From Candidatus Electrothrix aestuarii (GTDB taxonomy: Bacteria; Desulfobacterota; Desulfobulbia; Desulfobulbales; Desulfobulbaceae): 64,000 nucleotides of DNA. The position numbers and the translations under genes were made by a program. Positions 8,988 through 18,506 of the stretch are shown in pieces (the first letter of the stretch is position 1; each line of letters begins with the position of its first letter). The stretch is from contig CP159373.1 in NCBI GenBank assembly GCA_032595685.2, forward strand, positions 4,751,821 through 4,815,820, written 5' to 3'. The notes under the pieces were generated by a model. That model saw only the letters and a list, made by a program, of their open reading frames with translations, searched no databases and was not told the origin of the DNA.

Positions 8988-9560
8988 TTATACTGAGGAA
9001 GTAAAGGCTGCGCTGATGTTTGTCTTATGGGCGTACAAGACCGCAGCAACAGCAAAGACAAGTGAGACTGAGATATGCACAGGATATCCCAAAATACAGG
9101 TAAGCAAGGGCAGCAGGAGAAAAGCAGTCCCCCAGCTCACGAGAAAATTACGGCTCAGCAGGTAGACCAGGAGCATAACCCCACCACCCAGCACAAGAAG
9201 GGTGTAATCCAGGGCAGCAAAGACCCCAAGGCTGGTTGCTATCCCCTTTCCCCCTCGAAACCTGAGCCACAGCGGCCAGATATGACCAACGATCACCGCA
9301 ACAGCCGCCGCGCCGATCAGTAAAGGAGGATGATCAAACAACTCTGCGACAAAGACCACCAGCATCCCCTTGAGAATATCACCAAGCAGGGTCAGATAAA
9401 ATCCCCAGCGCCCAAGGACTCGCCCCACATTACGGGCTCCAGAGCTCCCGCTTCCGGTAGCGCGGATATCAATGCCACGGGTAAAATAAACCAGAATGTA
9501 GCCCGTGCTGATGCTACCGACCAGATACGCAGCAAGTACCATCAGCAGGCCAGAGAGCAT
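8988..9560 (-). CDS. plsY: Glycerol-3-phosphate acyltransferase PlsY
   Basis: The 190-residue inner-membrane protein has the PlsY motifs: GSISTGYILVY near the N-terminus, SGSSGARNVGR, and RFRGGKGIATSLG. It transfers the acyl group of acyl-phosphate to glycerol-3-phosphate, the first step of phospholipid synthesis. Length is normal for the family. The gene sits 6 bp after bioD and upstream of the GNAT-aminotransferase gene on the same strand, so it is part of one transcription unit. Confidence 0.92.
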   Translation of the reverse strand: MLSGLLMVLAAYLVGSISTGYILVYFTRGIDIRATGSGSSGARNVGRVLGRWGFYLTLLGDILKGMLVVFVAELFDHPPLLIGAAAVAVIVGHIWPLWLRFRGGKGIATSLGVFAALDYTLLVLGGGVMLLVYLLSRNFLVSWGTAFLLLPLLTCILGYPVHISVSLVFAVAAVLYAHKTNISAAFTSSV

Positions 9561-9566
9561 CTCTCT

Positions 9567-10262
9567 TTATCCCTTCTCAGGAGTTTGAGAAAACAGGATG
9601 TCCCAACGGGCAGAGCGGGACTCCTTGATATCCGGTAGCAACACAATCCGTTCCGGGAAACCGTAGCGTTTCAGTGCATCTTTGAAAACCCGCAGGGAGT
9701 CAGAGACAATCTCAGGCGTATAATCGTTCCCGTATATATTATAAACCAGCCCGAGCAATTCCATCCCCCGGTTCTTAATCGCCTCAAGACAAAGCAGGGT
9801 ATGATTGATAGAGCCAAGGCGGGGACTGGTCACCAGAATCAGGGGAAAAGAGCAGCTCTGGAGATAATCCAGCAGCATAAGTTCTCTGGTCAAAGGAACC
9901 ATCAGGCCGCCTGCCGCCTCAATGATGAGTTGATCCACCTGCCCGATCAGGGTGTCTGTGGCGGCATCCAGCTGAGCAGGGGCAATCTCTGCTCCGGCTT
10001 GCTCCGCTGCCAGATGGGGCGAGGCAGGCAGAGGGAAACAATAGGAACAAGTTAAGCCCTGCTCGTCCGGGGAAAGCCAGCCTGTGCCCATAATTTTACG
10101 ATGCAGGAGGATATCTTCCGGCCGATCCTTACAACCGGTCTGCACAGGCTTTTGGGTAATCACCACCTTGCCCTGATCCATCAGATGGCGGGCCAGCAGG
10201 CCGGTGACCATTGTTTTTCCTACACCGGTATCTATCCCACAAACAACAACGGGTTTATTCAT
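9567..10262 (-). CDS. bioD: ATP-dependent dethiobiotin synthetase BioD
   Basis: The 231-residue cytoplasmic enzyme begins PVVVCGIDTGVGKTMVTGLL, the BioD P-loop. It contains KPVQTG and the EAAGGLMVPL motif. BioD closes the ureido ring of 7,8-diaminopelargonate with CO2 and ATP, the penultimate step of biotin synthesis. No other bio gene is in the window. It is the first gene of a minus-strand run leading into plsY. The 10263-10496 gap upstream shows no gene. Confidence 0.92.
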   Translation of the reverse strand: MNKPVVVCGIDTGVGKTMVTGLLARHLMDQGKVVITQKPVQTGCKDRPEDILLHRKIMGTGWLSPDEQGLTCSYCFPLPASPHLAAEQAGAEIAPAQLDAATDTLIGQVDQLIIEAAGGLMVPLTRELMLLDYLQSCSFPLILVTSPRLGSINHTLLCLEAIKNRGMELLGLVYNIYGNDYTPEIVSDSLRVFKDALKRYGFPERIVLLPDIKESRSARWDILFSQTPEKG

Positions 10263-10496
10263 AACGTCTCTTGCGTGTCCTGTTTTTCATTATACGTTTC
10301 AAGCTCATCCTCTTGCAAGAAGGTTCTCGTATCATAACATTTTTTCAAAATCAATGGGATATCAAAATAAGGCAAGGAGCTGCGTGTCACAGGAAAAGAA
10401 TTACTGAGGTCTGGCAGTAAGGTTAGGATATCAGGAAAAATACCCCGAACAAAGGAAAGGCAATGAGAAGGACAGGTTCCAAAAACGGGGAGGAGT

Positions 10497-11042
10497 TCAG
10501 CTTATCTTCTTAATCAAGAGCTCATAACAGACCGGACAGACGCCATGCGATAATTTGGGGAGTCGCTCCTTATGAAACAGCGCCATCTTCTCAACGGCCT
10601 CTTCCGTATCTACCCAAGTTATATCACCTGTCTTGATTCGCTTGCACCAGCTGCAAATCGTTACAAATTCCTCTGTTCGTTCAGTGGATAGATCCAACAA
10701 CGCAAGAGATTCTCTCGCCTCTTCTCGCTCAAGATAGCTGGTAAACTGCACCTTGCCCTGCTCCAGAGGAACCATCTCCATTTTCATATATCGCCTCGTC
10801 TCGGGTGAATCACAGCGGAAGGAAAAACCTATCGCCTTTTTACTCGCCCGTATGCTCTCAAGCAACATATAGTACAACTCCTGACACCTGTCACAGGCTA
10901 TGAATTTACTGATATCACGGTAGAGAACCATCTCATTCATGAGTTTTTCTCCACCGTTTTTCGCTGCAAAAGACCGCCATACGTCATTTATAGACTCAAT
11001 TCTATTCTCTCTGTTTATAAAATAACGGATGTAATGTTCCAT
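10497..11042 (-). CDS. PAS-like sensor fragment with cysteine-rich tail
   Basis: The 181-residue protein has a degenerate PAS-like middle (about 50-125). Its C-terminal module has ICSWCKRIK ... SHGVCPVCYELL. This cysteine pattern is familiar from the tails of bacterial PAS-domain signalling proteins, where the two pairs may bind a metal. No kinase, cyclase or helix-turn-helix domain is attached, so it has no obvious output. It is a lone gene between bioD and trpB. Function is unknown beyond probable sensing. Confidence 0.65.
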   Translation of the reverse strand: MEHYIRYFINRENRIESINDVWRSFAAKNGGEKLMNEMVLYRDISKFIACDRCQELYYMLLESIRASKKAIGFSFRCDSPETRRYMKMEMVPLEQGKVQFTSYLEREEARESLALLDLSTERTEEFVTICSWCKRIKTGDITWVDTEEAVEKMALFHKERLPKLSHGVCPVCYELLIKKIS

Positions 11043-11225
11043 AGCAGCCTCAACAGTTTTTTCTTTTATTCAACAGGACCTCCGCTTTTTCATCAAGACT
11101 TTCTTGGAGGAAAATAGAAAAAACATCGATAAAACATCAAAAAGGGAACAGAAAGAAAACGTATCGCCCTCTGCTTGGCTGGAAAAAACTCGGCGGGATA
11201 TAAGGAGGGAAAAGGGGAAAACTAT

Positions 11226-11258
11226 GCCGGGGTAATCCTGAAAAGGAATAACCCCGGC
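11226..11258 (-). terminator. Likely terminator downstream of trpB
   Basis: The inverted repeat GCCGGGGT (11226-11233) and ACCCCGGC (11251-11258), with a mostly paired inner stretch, lies 30 bp past the trpB stop. On the minus strand it is followed by ATAGTTTTCCCC, a short T run, so termination is plausible but not textbook. Confidence 0.6.
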
Positions 11259-11286
11259 AAAATATCTTGTCGTGTGTTTGTCAGGC

Positions 11287-12510
11287 TTACTTGTACTCCT
11301 CAGCCCGAGCAATAATAAACTCCTTCCAGGAAGGATCATCAAAGGCGTGGGCAATGGTGAAGATATCCTTATCCCCACGACCGGACATATTGATAATAAT
11401 CGCCTGATCCCGAGGCATGGTCGGGGCCTCTTTAATAGCCTGAACAAAGGCATGGGAGGATTCCAAGGCAGGAATGATCCCCTCGGTCCTCATGGTCAAT
11501 TTCAGGGCCTCCAGGACCTCATCATCGGTTGCCGCCTCAAAACGGACCCTACCCTTTTCTCCCAGATCAGCAAGAATCGGTGAAACGCCCACATAATCCA
11601 AGCCTGCAGCAATGGAATGGGTTTCCAGCATCTGGCCATCATCATTCTGGAGAAACATGGTCTTATATCCCTGAGCCACCCCTGGACTTGCCAGGTCGCC
11701 CACCATTCTGGCAGCATGTTTTTGGGTATCAACGCCCTTGCCACCGGCTTCCACTCCGATCAGCTCAACGCCCTCATGCTCCAAAAAGCCTTTAAAAATG
11801 CCCATTGCATTGGAGCCACCGCCCACACAGGCATAAACCCGATCAGGTAATTTGCCATGTTGCTCCTTGATCTGCTTATTGGCCTCAATGCCGACAATGG
11901 ACTGAAACCAGGAAACCATTTCTGGAAAAGGGGCTGGGCCGCAGGCCGTGCCAAAGACATAATGGGTGCTGTCCATATTGGTGACCCAGTCACGGAAGGC
12001 CTCGTTAATAGCATCCTTCAGGGTTCTGGAGCCATCCTTCACCGGCACAACTGTAGCTCCCAGCTTTTCCATCCAGAAAACATTGGGTCGCTGCCGGGCC
12101 ACGTCCACTTCACCCATATAAATCGTGCAGTCAAACCCGAAGCGAGCCGCCATCGTCGCGGTAGCAACACCGTGCTGCCCTGCCCCGGTCTCGGCAATAA
12201 CCCGTTTTTTGCCCATGCGCTTGACCAGCAGGCCCTGTCCCATTACGTTATTGGCCTTATGAGCACCGGTGTGGTTCAGGTCTTCCCGCTTGATATAGAT
12301 CCGCGCTCCCCCCAAATGATCAGAGAGGTTTTCAGCAAAGGTCAAGGGCGTGGGACGGCAGGAGTAATTGCTCATCAGATCAACATATTCCTGCCAGAAT
12401 TTCTCATCGGCTCGTGCCGCCGCATAGGCTTCATGTAATTCTGCAAAGGTCTGGTGAAGCACTTCCGGGATGAACGCACCACCCCACTGGCCGAAATATC
12501 CGTTTTTCAT
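11287..12510 (-). CDS. trpB: Tryptophan synthase beta chain TrpB
   Basis: The 407-residue protein begins GYFGQWGGAFIPE. It carries the PLP lysine in NHTGAHKANN, the GAGQHGVATA stretch and the glycine-rich phosphate loop CVGGGSNAMG. It condenses indole with serine to tryptophan in the cytoplasm. No trpA or other trp gene is next to it, so it is a stand-alone copy or the operon has been rearranged. The 12511-12696 leader is AT-rich and contains a tRNA-like fragment but no clear operator. Confidence 0.95.
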   Translation of the reverse strand: MKNGYFGQWGGAFIPEVLHQTFAELHEAYAAARADEKFWQEYVDLMSNYSCRPTPLTFAENLSDHLGGARIYIKREDLNHTGAHKANNVMGQGLLVKRMGKKRVIAETGAGQHGVATATMAARFGFDCTIYMGEVDVARQRPNVFWMEKLGATVVPVKDGSRTLKDAINEAFRDWVTNMDSTHYVFGTACGPAPFPEMVSWFQSIVGIEANKQIKEQHGKLPDRVYACVGGGSNAMGIFKGFLEHEGVELIGVEAGGKGVDTQKHAARMVGDLASPGVAQGYKTMFLQNDDGQMLETHSIAAGLDYVGVSPILADLGEKGRVRFEAATDDEVLEALKLTMRTEGIIPALESSHAFVQAIKEAPTMPRDQAIIINMSGRGDKDIFTIAHAFDDPSWKEFIIARAEEYK

Positions 12511-12696
12511 AATATGTTATTATTCTATCGTTTTTGTTATCTTTTGTTATCAAATGAAACAGCATGCTGATGTTACCACTTTTTTTCAAGACATACTATT
12601 ACTTTTGCCCTGCTGGAATTCGACCTTGCCGGTGGACGGCAATGCTCTAACTCGACTATCAAGTTTTTTGAGTCTTTTCAGCTCTCCGGTTCCCCC

Positions 12697-15648
12697 TCAC
12701 CCCGCCTCTGCATTCTTCTCCGCTTCCACTTGCCGAGCCACCCGCCCCACAACTTCCTGACATTTTTTGAGCATTTTATCGTTATCGCTGTCCGGGTAGT
12801 TTTCCTTGCCCCGGTCCAATACGGTTTTCGCCATATTGCGCATGGAATAGGGTTTCTGGTCGTATTCTTTATACTGCTCAAGGAATGTTGGTTTATCAAT
12901 AATTGAGGTGGATATTTCTTTCAGGTGCTCGTACAGGGCTTCCGGGTTTTGCAGAAGGGTATAGATGTGTTGGAGTCCTTCGTAGGTGGTCCAGAGGTAG
13001 TCATACCTGTTGCCGTCTTGGTCGTGCTCTATGTCGGAATAGAGAAAGGCGTTGGCTGAAGAGAGGATTGCTAGAGTTTTCCACCAAATACTATCTTTCT
13101 CTCCATCAAGACTTGATACTATTTTTTGTACTGAATCCTCTATTCTTTTGAATGTTGCTTCATTTGGATTTCTGTAATGATAAACAGATAAACTCCTACT
13201 TCCACGATACTGCTCAGTCCTTTCACTTATAACCTTGAAGAGAAAATATGCTCTGCTACGTACCAGATTTTTCCCGCTGATACACTTGAAGCCAAAGATA
13301 TGTTCATGCCATAATTGCCCGTACCAATTATTCCTCCAAAATATGTTTGCTGAATGTGAAAGAGCCTGTAACTGTACTGATGATTTAACGTATAAATCAT
13401 GTTCAAAATCATATTCAAATAGGGTCTCTGTACTGTTGAGAGAGTTAAGAATTGAATAAATTGATAAATTTTCTATAATCATTCCCCATCTGAGTAAAAC
13501 ATCAAGCCAGTGCTTTTCATCTTTTTCTTTTTTCAGTCGATGAATAATTGATTTACCAAGTAAATCTTTGCAAACTATTGCTTCATCAATGGTATACACA
13601 GCAGCAACATAATCAGCTATCCCATCGACTTGATTAACAAACAGCTCGATAGCTGCCAAGAACTGCAAGCCGTAACGCTCCCTGTCCAGCAGCACCGGCA
13701 CAGCCTCCTCAATTTTTTCCTGAAAAGAATTATAGAGTATCGGAGGACTGGAGATAAAATAAAGGACGTTCTCCAAACACCGACCTTCCTGCACATCGTA
13801 TTCTCCCTTCTGGATGGAATGAAAATATTGATCAAATAATTCGTGTAGCGCATCCCGCGTTGCCTCCACTTTTCCTTCACGATCCTCAGAAAGAAAATAC
13901 TGTCGAACCAGCTCGAATCCTTTATTTCTTCGTGACCTCTTCTCGACGTCTTCAGATCGCTCATTCAACCGATCAGCTCTGGCGATATACTCCACACATA
14001 CCCTTGTCCAGTACCCCAGATCAGAATCCTTAATCCCGTACTCCTCAGAATCAAGCATTTTCATCACCAGAATATGGAAATACTCATTCTCCTCGCTCTC
14101 TTCTTTTAGCTCCTTCACCTCATTCTGAAAATTCTTGAGAATATCCGTGGTTGCCGCCTTATTCAAACTGAAAAATAACAGCAGGGTCTCGCTCCACTTA
14201 GGAAATAACGCCTTAGTCAATCGCCCCAGTATCTCTTCTTTCAGTATCGCCGCTGCCTGGAAAAAATTTTCAATCACCCGCCGGTAAATATAACGGGCTG
14301 TCAGGTATTCCTGAAAGCTGAGGTGAGAGAACTGAATCCGTTCCTCCTCTGGCTCATGAAGCAAGCCGGTTCTGGTCAAATAAAAACTGAGCAGAGATTC
14401 CGCATGTTCCGGCTTAATCGTTTGCCAGCCCTCTTTTCTCTCCTGAATGATATCTTTAATAATATCGAGCAACTCCTGGCGACTCACAACAATAACAGCA
14501 TCATCATCCTGTTTATGTTTGTCCTTGTCTTTTCCTTTGGCCTCAGCGCATTGCAGCTTATAGGCGATACCTTCCAGCAATTTGATCTTATCCTCAAAGG
14601 TCCACTCATCATAATGCTCGTCCGGGTACATCTCCTTATGAAGACGACGGGTAATATCAATATGCTCAATATAGGCATCCACCATATATTCATAGGCCTT
14701 GGCTCTGGAATGGGGCAGTTTCCCTTTGGTGGTGTGGATATGGGCCATCATGGTCAGGAAGACCGGTCGCCTCTTGAGCACGGCCAGGCTTTTGATCTTT
14801 TCTATGGAATCACGAAACTCATCCGCCTTTTTCTGCACGGTTTTCGGATTCTCTTCCCGCAGAGCAAACCATTTTTGGCAGAACTCACCGGTCTGCTGCT
14901 TATTAAAAGAATCTACGTAATACAGGGCAGGGAGGTGTTTTTGCGCTCTCTCTTCTTTTTTATCAAGGTAGGCAGTAAACGGAACCCGTTCCAAACCCGC
15001 AGGCCGACTGGTTACCAGCAGGTAATTGTCCTTGTGAAAGGCCATAAAGTGGTTTATGACAAATCTCCTGATTCGCAAGCGCGTTTTCCATCCTCCGACC
15101 TCATCTACACCGTCCAGGATAATGAAACACCAGCCTTGTTGCAGATAAAACTCTAAGTGTTCTCTGGAGATCTCATACTCTAGAATCCGGCTCTGTGATG
15201 CAACAAACTGATCCAGAAGAGCCTCGGGAGAAGAAATGCTGCTCAACTGGTAATCACGCAATTTAAAATACAGAGGAATCCTTCGACCGCATTGCTTGGT
15301 AAAGCTTGTTAGGGCCTTGCTGGTCAACAGATTAATGATCATCCGGGAAACCGTAGTCTTTCCGCTACCCGGTCTTCCAGAAAGGACAATATGTTGATGT
15401 TGCCTGAGAATTTGAAGAAGTGAAAAGGTTCCCTCTTCATCCTCCCAGTCTCTGCTTTCGCTCAACTCTTCTCTGCTGAACCTGAGAGGAACAAAGATAT
15501 CCCGAAGTGATATCTTTTTATCTTCTCCCAGATCCATAAGCCCGAGGGCTTCATGAAAACTGTAGACCTCATGCAATTTTTCCTGATAGACCTGCCGGAA
15601 TTCGCGTTGAGCAAGCGTTTCCTGAAAGGAGGGGGAGACGTTATGCAT
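12697..15648 (-). CDS. NACHT-family STAND NTPase (candidate antiphage sensor)
   Basis: The protein of about 983 residues has a short N-terminal region, then a NACHT-type NTPase with Walker A GRPGSGKTT at 91-99 and Walker B FIILDGVDE at 175-183. The acidic DGVDE is typical of NACHT rather than AAA proteins. A winged-helix-like and long helical C-terminal region (about 400-980) would be the sensor. No membrane segment or nuclease motif is evident. Known bacterial NACHT proteins defend against phage. I start it at the ATG at 15648 rather than the TTG two codons upstream; GGGAG lies 9 nt away. Its start overlaps the stop of the KAP gene by 8 bp (ATGCATAA), so the two are translationally coupled. 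Confidence 0.82.
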   Translation of the reverse strand: MHNVSPSFQETLAQREFRQVYQEKLHEVYSFHEALGLMDLGEDKKISLRDIFVPLRFSREELSESRDWEDEEGTFSLLQILRQHQHIVLSGRPGSGKTTVSRMIINLLTSKALTSFTKQCGRRIPLYFKLRDYQLSSISSPEALLDQFVASQSRILEYEISREHLEFYLQQGWCFIILDGVDEVGGWKTRLRIRRFVINHFMAFHKDNYLLVTSRPAGLERVPFTAYLDKKEERAQKHLPALYYVDSFNKQQTGEFCQKWFALREENPKTVQKKADEFRDSIEKIKSLAVLKRRPVFLTMMAHIHTTKGKLPHSRAKAYEYMVDAYIEHIDITRRLHKEMYPDEHYDEWTFEDKIKLLEGIAYKLQCAEAKGKDKDKHKQDDDAVIVVSRQELLDIIKDIIQERKEGWQTIKPEHAESLLSFYLTRTGLLHEPEEERIQFSHLSFQEYLTARYIYRRVIENFFQAAAILKEEILGRLTKALFPKWSETLLLFFSLNKAATTDILKNFQNEVKELKEESEENEYFHILVMKMLDSEEYGIKDSDLGYWTRVCVEYIARADRLNERSEDVEKRSRRNKGFELVRQYFLSEDREGKVEATRDALHELFDQYFHSIQKGEYDVQEGRCLENVLYFISSPPILYNSFQEKIEEAVPVLLDRERYGLQFLAAIELFVNQVDGIADYVAAVYTIDEAIVCKDLLGKSIIHRLKKEKDEKHWLDVLLRWGMIIENLSIYSILNSLNSTETLFEYDFEHDLYVKSSVQLQALSHSANIFWRNNWYGQLWHEHIFGFKCISGKNLVRSRAYFLFKVISERTEQYRGSRSLSVYHYRNPNEATFKRIEDSVQKIVSSLDGEKDSIWWKTLAILSSANAFLYSDIEHDQDGNRYDYLWTTYEGLQHIYTLLQNPEALYEHLKEISTSIIDKPTFLEQYKEYDQKPYSMRNMAKTVLDRGKENYPDSDNDKMLKKCQEVVGRVARQVEAEKNAEAG

Positions 15649-17050
15649 AGTCAATCACTCCCAGGTACCTGTTTAAAGTTGCCGAATCGTGGTCGTTCAT
15701 TGGAAACTGGAGAGAATCGGTAAAATGCCTTTTGAAATTTTCCAGAGATTCATAACGAGGCGAGATGTCTTTCATATACTCAAGTTCTTCTTTGTCCAAA
15801 CGGCCTGCGGAAACCAGCTCTTCATCCTCTGCATCACCCACTGGTTCCACCTCAACGGCAATCGGGTTGCGCAGGTATTCGTAAAACAGGCGTTCAACAT
15901 TACGATCCGGTGGATTATTCTGACAAACATTACTCAACGCTTCTACATAATCCGGGTGTCGTTCCAAAACAGTAAAGACAGGTTCACAGTATATGCGCAA
16001 ATAGTGAAACAGGGCTGCAATTTCAATCTCCAACCTGCTTTGATCATCTCCGGCAGCCCCTGACAGATTGATGAGTTCCCAATAGGATCTGAAGGAATTG
16101 AGGAAATTCTTTACTTTACGAGGATTCTTCTCCAGAATATCGGTAAGCAGCTTTGTCAGTCCGGCAGTGTCCGCATCCGGGAAATAGTCGCCGACAATCT
16201 CCTGGATCAATGCGGGATAGTTCTTGCTCAAAGGGATACGGATGATACTCTGAAAGAGTTTGTCCAGATAATCCTTGTGGATCTGATGATTCTCCAAGGC
16301 CCGCAGGACATTGACCTGATCCATGCCAAAGACGAAGATACAGTTGGAGGTGGAGAGATAGAGTTTGATCCCTTCAATCAGCTTGATGGTGTTGGTATCG
16401 GTACAACGGTCCAGGTCATCAATATAGACAACCAGAGCCTTATGCTCCTCTCCCAGGAGTTTATCGATGGCCTTCTCAAAAAGGAGGCGAAAACGTTGAG
16501 ATGAACTTTTGACTGCAAATTCCTTTGCCTCGTATTTTTCTCCGTACTTCTCAAGTGCTCCCGGGTCAACTTTCACCTTAGTCAGTTTATTGATGATACC
16601 GCTCAGGATATCAAGCCCTCCCCGCACACTCACATCAGCAAGTTTTTTTGCTTCCTCGCCTACTTGCGTAAAGAGATCGAAATTATCCCGGATTTCATGA
16701 AGCAAGCCAATGATAGGGTCGTTATCAAACTGGTGCTGCCAGGGATTGAACCAGACCGCCCGCATTTTGGTTTCATTCTCGCTGAACTCTTTAATCATTC
16801 TCTGAGTTTCCGAGTCAAGACGTTCCTCAACAGGACTTTCTGATAAGGGCAAAAGGACAGAAGAAACCCTCCCGCCGGTTCGGAAAAACAACTGACGCAT
16901 AATACTGGTCTTTCCTGTTCCCCAACCACCATATATGCCGATTGAAAAAGGAGGTTGGGCTTTTTCAATCAATTTGAGAAGCTGTTGAATAAAAGGCTCA
17001 TATCCTAAGGTGTCCACCAAGGTCCATTCATCATTGCTGTAGCGACTCAA
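15641..17050 (-). CDS. KAP-family P-loop NTPase
   Basis: The 469-residue protein has Walker A GGWGTGKTS at 41-49, the KAP-specific WFNPWQHQFD at about 100-109, and Walker B VVYIDDLDRC at 207-216, followed by FVFGMD. KAP NTPases are found in phage-defence and membrane-associated systems. This one shows no inserted membrane helices, so it is probably soluble. It begins with TTG, a choice supported by a strong AGGAGG 7 nt upstream. It is the first gene of a two-gene unit with the NACHT protein and lies 59 bp after the Fe-S protein gene. Confidence 0.85.
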   Translation of the reverse strand: MSRYSNDEWTLVDTLGYEPFIQQLLKLIEKAQPPFSIGIYGGWGTGKTSIMRQLFFRTGGRVSSVLLPLSESPVEERLDSETQRMIKEFSENETKMRAVWFNPWQHQFDNDPIIGLLHEIRDNFDLFTQVGEEAKKLADVSVRGGLDILSGIINKLTKVKVDPGALEKYGEKYEAKEFAVKSSSQRFRLLFEKAIDKLLGEEHKALVVYIDDLDRCTDTNTIKLIEGIKLYLSTSNCIFVFGMDQVNVLRALENHQIHKDYLDKLFQSIIRIPLSKNYPALIQEIVGDYFPDADTAGLTKLLTDILEKNPRKVKNFLNSFRSYWELINLSGAAGDDQSRLEIEIAALFHYLRIYCEPVFTVLERHPDYVEALSNVCQNNPPDRNVERLFYEYLRNPIAVEVEPVGDAEDEELVSAGRLDKEELEYMKDISPRYESLENFKRHFTDSLQFPMNDHDSATLNRYLGVIDYA

Positions 17051-17109
17051 TCCGGCACCTCCTATTGGATTGGTTTATATATAGAAATGGGATAATCCAA
17101 CGAATAGGC

Positions 17110-18357
17110 TCAAGTCCTATCCCCCTTCCGCATAAACCGTAAAGCAGCATTCTGCACAGACTGAGACAGCAGCACAGTCTTCACCGACCGCAGGGTCACG
17201 GCCTTATTGACCACCTTACGCAGCAGGGCCTGGATTCGGCTGGTCTGGTCGGCAAAAATATAATTCCCCAATTTTCCCATATGAATGGAGGATACATATA
17301 TTTTTTCTATGGAGTCCTCTGGAATGTAGGGTCGTTCAGGTCGAAGATGCAAAAAGCAGGAACTGCTTGGACAGAAACGGGCACAGACGCCGCACCCTAG
17401 GCAGACATCTTTTTTGACAACTGGTTTTTCTCCGCTGGTATCTATGGCGTCTACCGGGCAACGTTCATAACACTCGCCGCAAGAGATACAGGTCTGCGGT
17501 TCAATCTCGGCAATAAAGGCTGACGGACTGACCAAGCCGCTGCTTCCATACTTTTTATAGCCAAGCAGAAGATCGCAGCAACAGCCACAGCAGTTACAGA
17601 TCACAGCCAGCTCGCTCTTGGTATTATCGCCGATCTGCATCAAGCCGTTATCCATGCATTCCTTGACAATGCGATGGGCCTCTTCTTTGCTAATCTCTTT
17701 GGCAATGCCGTAGTCAGCCAGGTACCGTGCGACCTCGTTAAAGGTCAAACAGGCTTCCTGGGGGGCGGAGCAGGCCTGGCCCAGGTGTTCCATCTTATGA
17801 CGGCAATAACAGAGCCCTACCGTAATGCAGGTTGCATTATCAATGCCCACACTGACCCGGTCATGGGGAAGCACCTCAGCGCTCATATCCTCCAAGGCAT
17901 CCTCACCCGCATAAACCCGAGTAAAGGCTGGTTCCTGCACCGCACCGTGCTGCTGAACAAAATCGCCTTCCACCTGACAGTATTGATGGTAGAGCTCGGA
18001 GAGACGCTTTGCATCCAGCTTGCCATCTGTGCGCATCAGAGAAAACTCAACAAAGCCGAGCACAGGTGGAGCCAATCCGTACTTGATGCCGTCCTCCTTG
18101 GCAAAGGCATACACTACCCCCTTCCCGGCCAGCCGGTCCAGGATTTCACGGGCCTCATCAACACTCATCTTCCAGATCTTGGCCATTTTTTCTGCTGGCA
18201 CGATGCGCAGTGGCATGACAGAGCAGAGCTGCGCTTCCTCCTCTGAAACCAATTCTTTGAGTATCTCGATCAGGGTTACGGAGACAAAGGCGCCTGGAAC
18301 ATATTGGCCCAGTCGTTCCGCCATCCTACCGTAGCTATGATATTGTAAATGCCCCAT
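17110..18357 (-). CDS. Multi-cluster 4Fe-4S ferredoxin-type protein
   Basis: The 415-residue cytoplasmic protein has a winged-helix-like N-terminal half. A cysteine cluster follows (CYCRHKMEHLGQACSAPQEAC, then CNCCGCCC), and two classic ferredoxin motifs, CISCGECYERCP and CLGCGVCARFCP, sit in the last third. Such proteins carry electrons in anaerobic metabolism and are common in sulfate reducers. No partner oxidoreductase is adjacent. It lies just upstream of the KAP-NACHT pair on the same strand, but a defence role is not indicated. Confidence 0.8.
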   Translation of the reverse strand: MGHLQYHSYGRMAERLGQYVPGAFVSVTLIEILKELVSEEEAQLCSVMPLRIVPAEKMAKIWKMSVDEAREILDRLAGKGVVYAFAKEDGIKYGLAPPVLGFVEFSLMRTDGKLDAKRLSELYHQYCQVEGDFVQQHGAVQEPAFTRVYAGEDALEDMSAEVLPHDRVSVGIDNATCITVGLCYCRHKMEHLGQACSAPQEACLTFNEVARYLADYGIAKEISKEEAHRIVKECMDNGLMQIGDNTKSELAVICNCCGCCCDLLLGYKKYGSSGLVSPSAFIAEIEPQTCISCGECYERCPVDAIDTSGEKPVVKKDVCLGCGVCARFCPSSSCFLHLRPERPYIPEDSIEKIYVSSIHMGKLGNYIFADQTSRIQALLRKVVNKAVTLRSVKTVLLSQSVQNAALRFMRKGDRT

Positions 18358-18506
18358 GAGCGCTTTTGTCTCCTTGTGCTTATGTGCTTATTCCATTACC
18401 AGAAAAAAAGGATATGTATGATCAAAACAGAAAGATATTGAACAGTCTTTATGTGCCACAAAGTGCCCCTTTCGTGCAAGCAAAAAATAGAAAATCACCC
18501 AACAAA

